DNA of 8,106 nucleotides, taken from NCBI GenBank assembly GCA_964642815.1, contig CAZXSA010000226.1, positions 1-8,106 on the forward strand, in the 5' to 3' direction. Below are positions 6,534-8,106 of this stretch, piece by piece (position 1 is the stretch's first letter; each line of letters opens with the position of its first letter). The translations under genes and the position numbers were made by a program. This DNA is from JAAYCU01 sp964642815 (GTDB lineage: Bacteria; Planctomycetota; Phycisphaerae; UBA1845; PWPN01). Under the pieces are notes generated by a model. The model was not told the origin of the DNA. It did no database searches and saw only the letters and a program-made list of their open reading frames with translations.

Positions 6534-7028
6534 ATGACAACGTCAAGGGACAAGACACAATGGACCGAAGTTGATTATCCCGAGTTATCCTGGCATGACT
6601 GCGAAATCCACTCCATCACCATCGATCAGGAGGGAGAATGGCAGAGCGATCTTGTTTTAGACATCGACTTCGTCACGGAATGGCTTTGTGGAGCGGACAA
6701 GAGCTGCTTATTCAAGGTTGCTCCGGCTACCCTTCGCTTCATCAATGTGGATAATCTTCGAATCGATGTTTCGCTTCATTTCAAGCAACCTATCGAAATC
6801 AAATCTATAGAACGCTCAGAGCTACCGAAGAAGGGTATCCCTAACTATCGCTGGTCACTCAAAATCCATAAACATCCATATGATGATGGTGACAGGGAAA
6901 ACCTCATTGAGTTTGATGCCACGAGCTTCATGCAAGAACTTACCGGGCAACCCCTCGAAACAGAATCGCTCAGCCTGACCCGGGCCGAGCGAGATCAATC
7001 AAAGAAAAACTGGCCGACAAAACTCTGA
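6534..7028 (+). CDS. Conserved hypothetical protein, immunity-protein-like character
   Basis: This 164-residue acidic, soluble protein has no signal peptide or membrane segment. Recognisable blocks are LSWHDCEIHSITID (18-31), DLVLDIDFVTEW (39-50), VAPATLRF (62-69), IEIKSIERSE (87-96), YRWSLKI (105-111) and IEFDATSFMQELTGQP (125-140). I recall these blocks from a widespread uncharacterised family in which W-x-D-x-x-IH opens the protein and E-A/T-x-x-F-x-Q-x-L-x-G-x-P closes it. I cannot name a domain or activity. The single-domain size, sporadic spread and accessory setting resemble immunity proteins, but no toxin is visible here. ATG 6534 is preferred over 6462 because the conserved region starts soon after it and GAGG (6519-6522) lies upstream, though at a long 11-base distance. 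Composition is AT-richer than the left-hand genes. Confidence 0.75.
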   Translation: MTTSRDKTQWTEVDYPELSWHDCEIHSITIDQEGEWQSDLVLDIDFVTEWLCGADKSCLFKVAPATLRFINVDNLRIDVSLHFKQPIEIKSIERSELPKKGIPNYRWSLKIHKHPYDDGDRENLIEFDATSFMQELTGQPLETESLSLTRAERDQSKKNWPTKL

Positions 7029-7224
7029 GTTGCCGAGGTTCTCAGGACTTGTGCGATCGGGATTTTTCAGGTCCATTATAATTGTTTATAGCCTGAGTAT
7101 TTTTCAGCTTGCCAAAAGTCTTTGATCAAGGAACAATACAGTCATCTTGCATCTGGCTCGTTGTGTACTGGGCCCGTAGTTAATCGCTCTTAAACGGCTT
7201 TTTATGACTAACAAACCCCCGCTG

Positions 7225-7230
7225 AAGGAG
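7225..7230 (+). promoter_or_regulatory. Ribosome binding site of the glycoside-hydrolase-like gene
   Basis: AAGGAG lies 11 bases before the ATG at 7242. The AT-rich gap 7029-7241 also contains a TATAAT (7077-7082) without a good -35, and no clear terminator for the preceding gene. Confidence 0.55.
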
Positions 7231-7241
7231 AGCTCGATTTC

Positions 7242-8106
7242 ATGGCACATCTACCCACGAAAATATGGCTAAGTATCGGGCTGCTTCTGGGCCTGGCAAA
7301 CGAAACAACATATTCAAATGATACTCTGTTGGATCCATCGGCACGGGCCCGTTTGCATCCCCTGGAAATGAACAAACCCGCCACCGATTTTTTCGAAGGG
7401 GCGATTCTGGGTAACGGAGCGATGGGGGTGATTGTATGCACACGGCCGGACGGAGTGATGCTTCATTTTGGCCATAACGCGGTCTGGGATATCCGTCTGG
7501 CGGAAAACAACAAGGAAAAACTGTTGCCTTTTGAGAAAATCTGGGAACGAGTCAAACGGAACACTCCGGAAGACCGGACCTGGTACGGAACCTACTGCAA
7601 GATGGCCCGCGAGAATTATGCCCAACCTTATCCGCGGCCGTGGCCTTGCGGAACGGTCCTCTTCGTTTTTGACCGCCGCAAGGCCGAACTCCTCGGCCAT
7701 AAGGTGAATATCGCCACCGGGCTATGCGAGGTTTTCTTTCTGGTAGACAACCGGCCCGCCAGTCTGGAAATTCTCACGGACATGACCGCCGACCGGATCT
7801 GGATGAGGATGAAGGATGTCGCCGGAAAAACCATTGCCGCCCCTTTCCATCATTTGGAGATCATGCCCGAGGAAGGCATGATGACCACGAACCATTCCGC
7901 ATCCAACACCCGAGCCGTCCGTCAGGTTCTACCGGTTCTTGGCGATAACCGGGAAAATGACGAGGCCGTACGCTTGTCCGTACGTCTACCCGGACGGATC
8001 ACGCCAACGTATGCCGTGGATGGTGACTTTATCGCTTGTATACAGTTGGATCATGGTCGAGCCACCCAGATTCCGGATCAAGTTGCCGACGTTCCGGAAC
8101 CTTCCC
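7242..8106 (+). CDS. Secreted glycoside-hydrolase-like protein (GH95/GH65-type N-terminal domain), 3' truncated by window
   Basis: The 288 residues in view are open to the end of the window with no stop. An N-terminal signal is likely: K7 then hydrophobic IWLSIGLLLGLA (8-19), with possible cleavage after A19. ILGNGAMG (55-62) corresponds to the PLGNGxLG signature at the start of the GH95-type beta-sandwich. HFGHNAVWDIR (75-85) corresponds to the LNxxxxW segment. ARENYAQPYPRPWPCG (122-137) and FDRRKAELLGH (143-153) are blocks I recall from large uncharacterised secreted proteins of Bacteroidetes and planctomycetes usually labelled GH95-like. Catalysis would lie in the (alpha/alpha)6 barrel beyond the window, so activity and substrate (probably a fucose- or galactose-containing glycan) cannot be judged. 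The start has AAGGAG upstream. Confidence 0.75.
   Translation, partial: MAHLPTKIWLSIGLLLGLANETTYSNDTLLDPSARARLHPLEMNKPATDFFEGAILGNGAMGVIVCTRPDGVMLHFGHNAVWDIRLAENNKEKLLPFEKIWERVKRNTPEDRTWYGTYCKMARENYAQPYPRPWPCGTVLFVFDRRKAELLGHKVNIATGLCEVFFLVDNRPASLEILTDMTADRIWMRMKDVAGKTIAAPFHHLEIMPEEGMMTTNHSASNTRAVRQVLPVLGDNRENDEAVRLSVRLPGRITPTYAVDGDFIACIQLDHGRATQIPDQVADVPEPS

Noticed and set aside
7041..7107. Repeated TTTTTCAG and ctcagg/cctgag words as a terminator or insertion end
   Set aside because: The complementary words are too far apart for a terminator hairpin and no target duplication or transposase is present.
7204..7272. A 22-codon upstream ORF overlapping the glycoside-hydrolase start
   Set aside because: It has no ribosome site and no leader-peptide features such as runs of one amino acid or a following attenuator hairpin.

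Overview
This is a GC-rich bacterial window with seven protein genes or gene parts and one gene remnant. It most likely comes from a Planctomycetota or related PVC-group bacterium. That guess rests on the two-domain Ig-like plus TPR exported protein, on a proline-rich lipoprotein beside holA, and on a secreted glycoside-hydrolase-like protein of a type common in that group. No rRNA, tRNA, CRISPR array or intact mobile element is visible.

Left part (1-5869), all genes on the minus strand. Reading in the direction of transcription, the first gene encodes a seven-helix membrane protein that resembles cobalamin synthase CobS along its whole length but lacks the CobS catalytic motifs. Next comes a tight three-gene unit: an exported Ig-like/TPR protein, then holA (DNA polymerase III clamp-loader delta), then a lipoprotein. 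Gaps in this unit are only 26 and 53 bases. Last is a PhnP-like metallo-beta-lactamase-fold phosphodiesterase under its own promoter. Bases 1-149 hold nested inverted and direct repeats and no gene. The TPR gene and the lipoprotein gene have clear Shine-Dalgarno sites. The CobS-like and phosphodiesterase genes have none, and each instead carries a sigma70-like -10 box only 8-9 bases before the ATG, which predicts leaderless mRNAs.

Middle part (about 5990-7040), plus strand. This stretch is visibly richer in A and T than its neighbours and looks acquired. It has a perfect TATAAT box, a 69-codon conserved small ORF, and a second start codon with a strong Shine-Dalgarno inside that ORF. The second start opens what looks like the N-terminus of a small-ORF-associated nucleotidyltransferase, which then decays within about 25 codons. 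A 164-residue conserved hypothetical protein follows.

Right part (7029-8106), plus strand. An AT-rich leader precedes a secreted glycoside-hydrolase-like protein with the LGNGxxG signature of the GH95/GH65-type N-terminal beta domain. It runs off the end of the window.

The most unusual points are the CobS-like protein without its active site, the dual-coded overlap between a small ORF and a decayed nucleotidyltransferase start, and the two predicted leaderless promoters.
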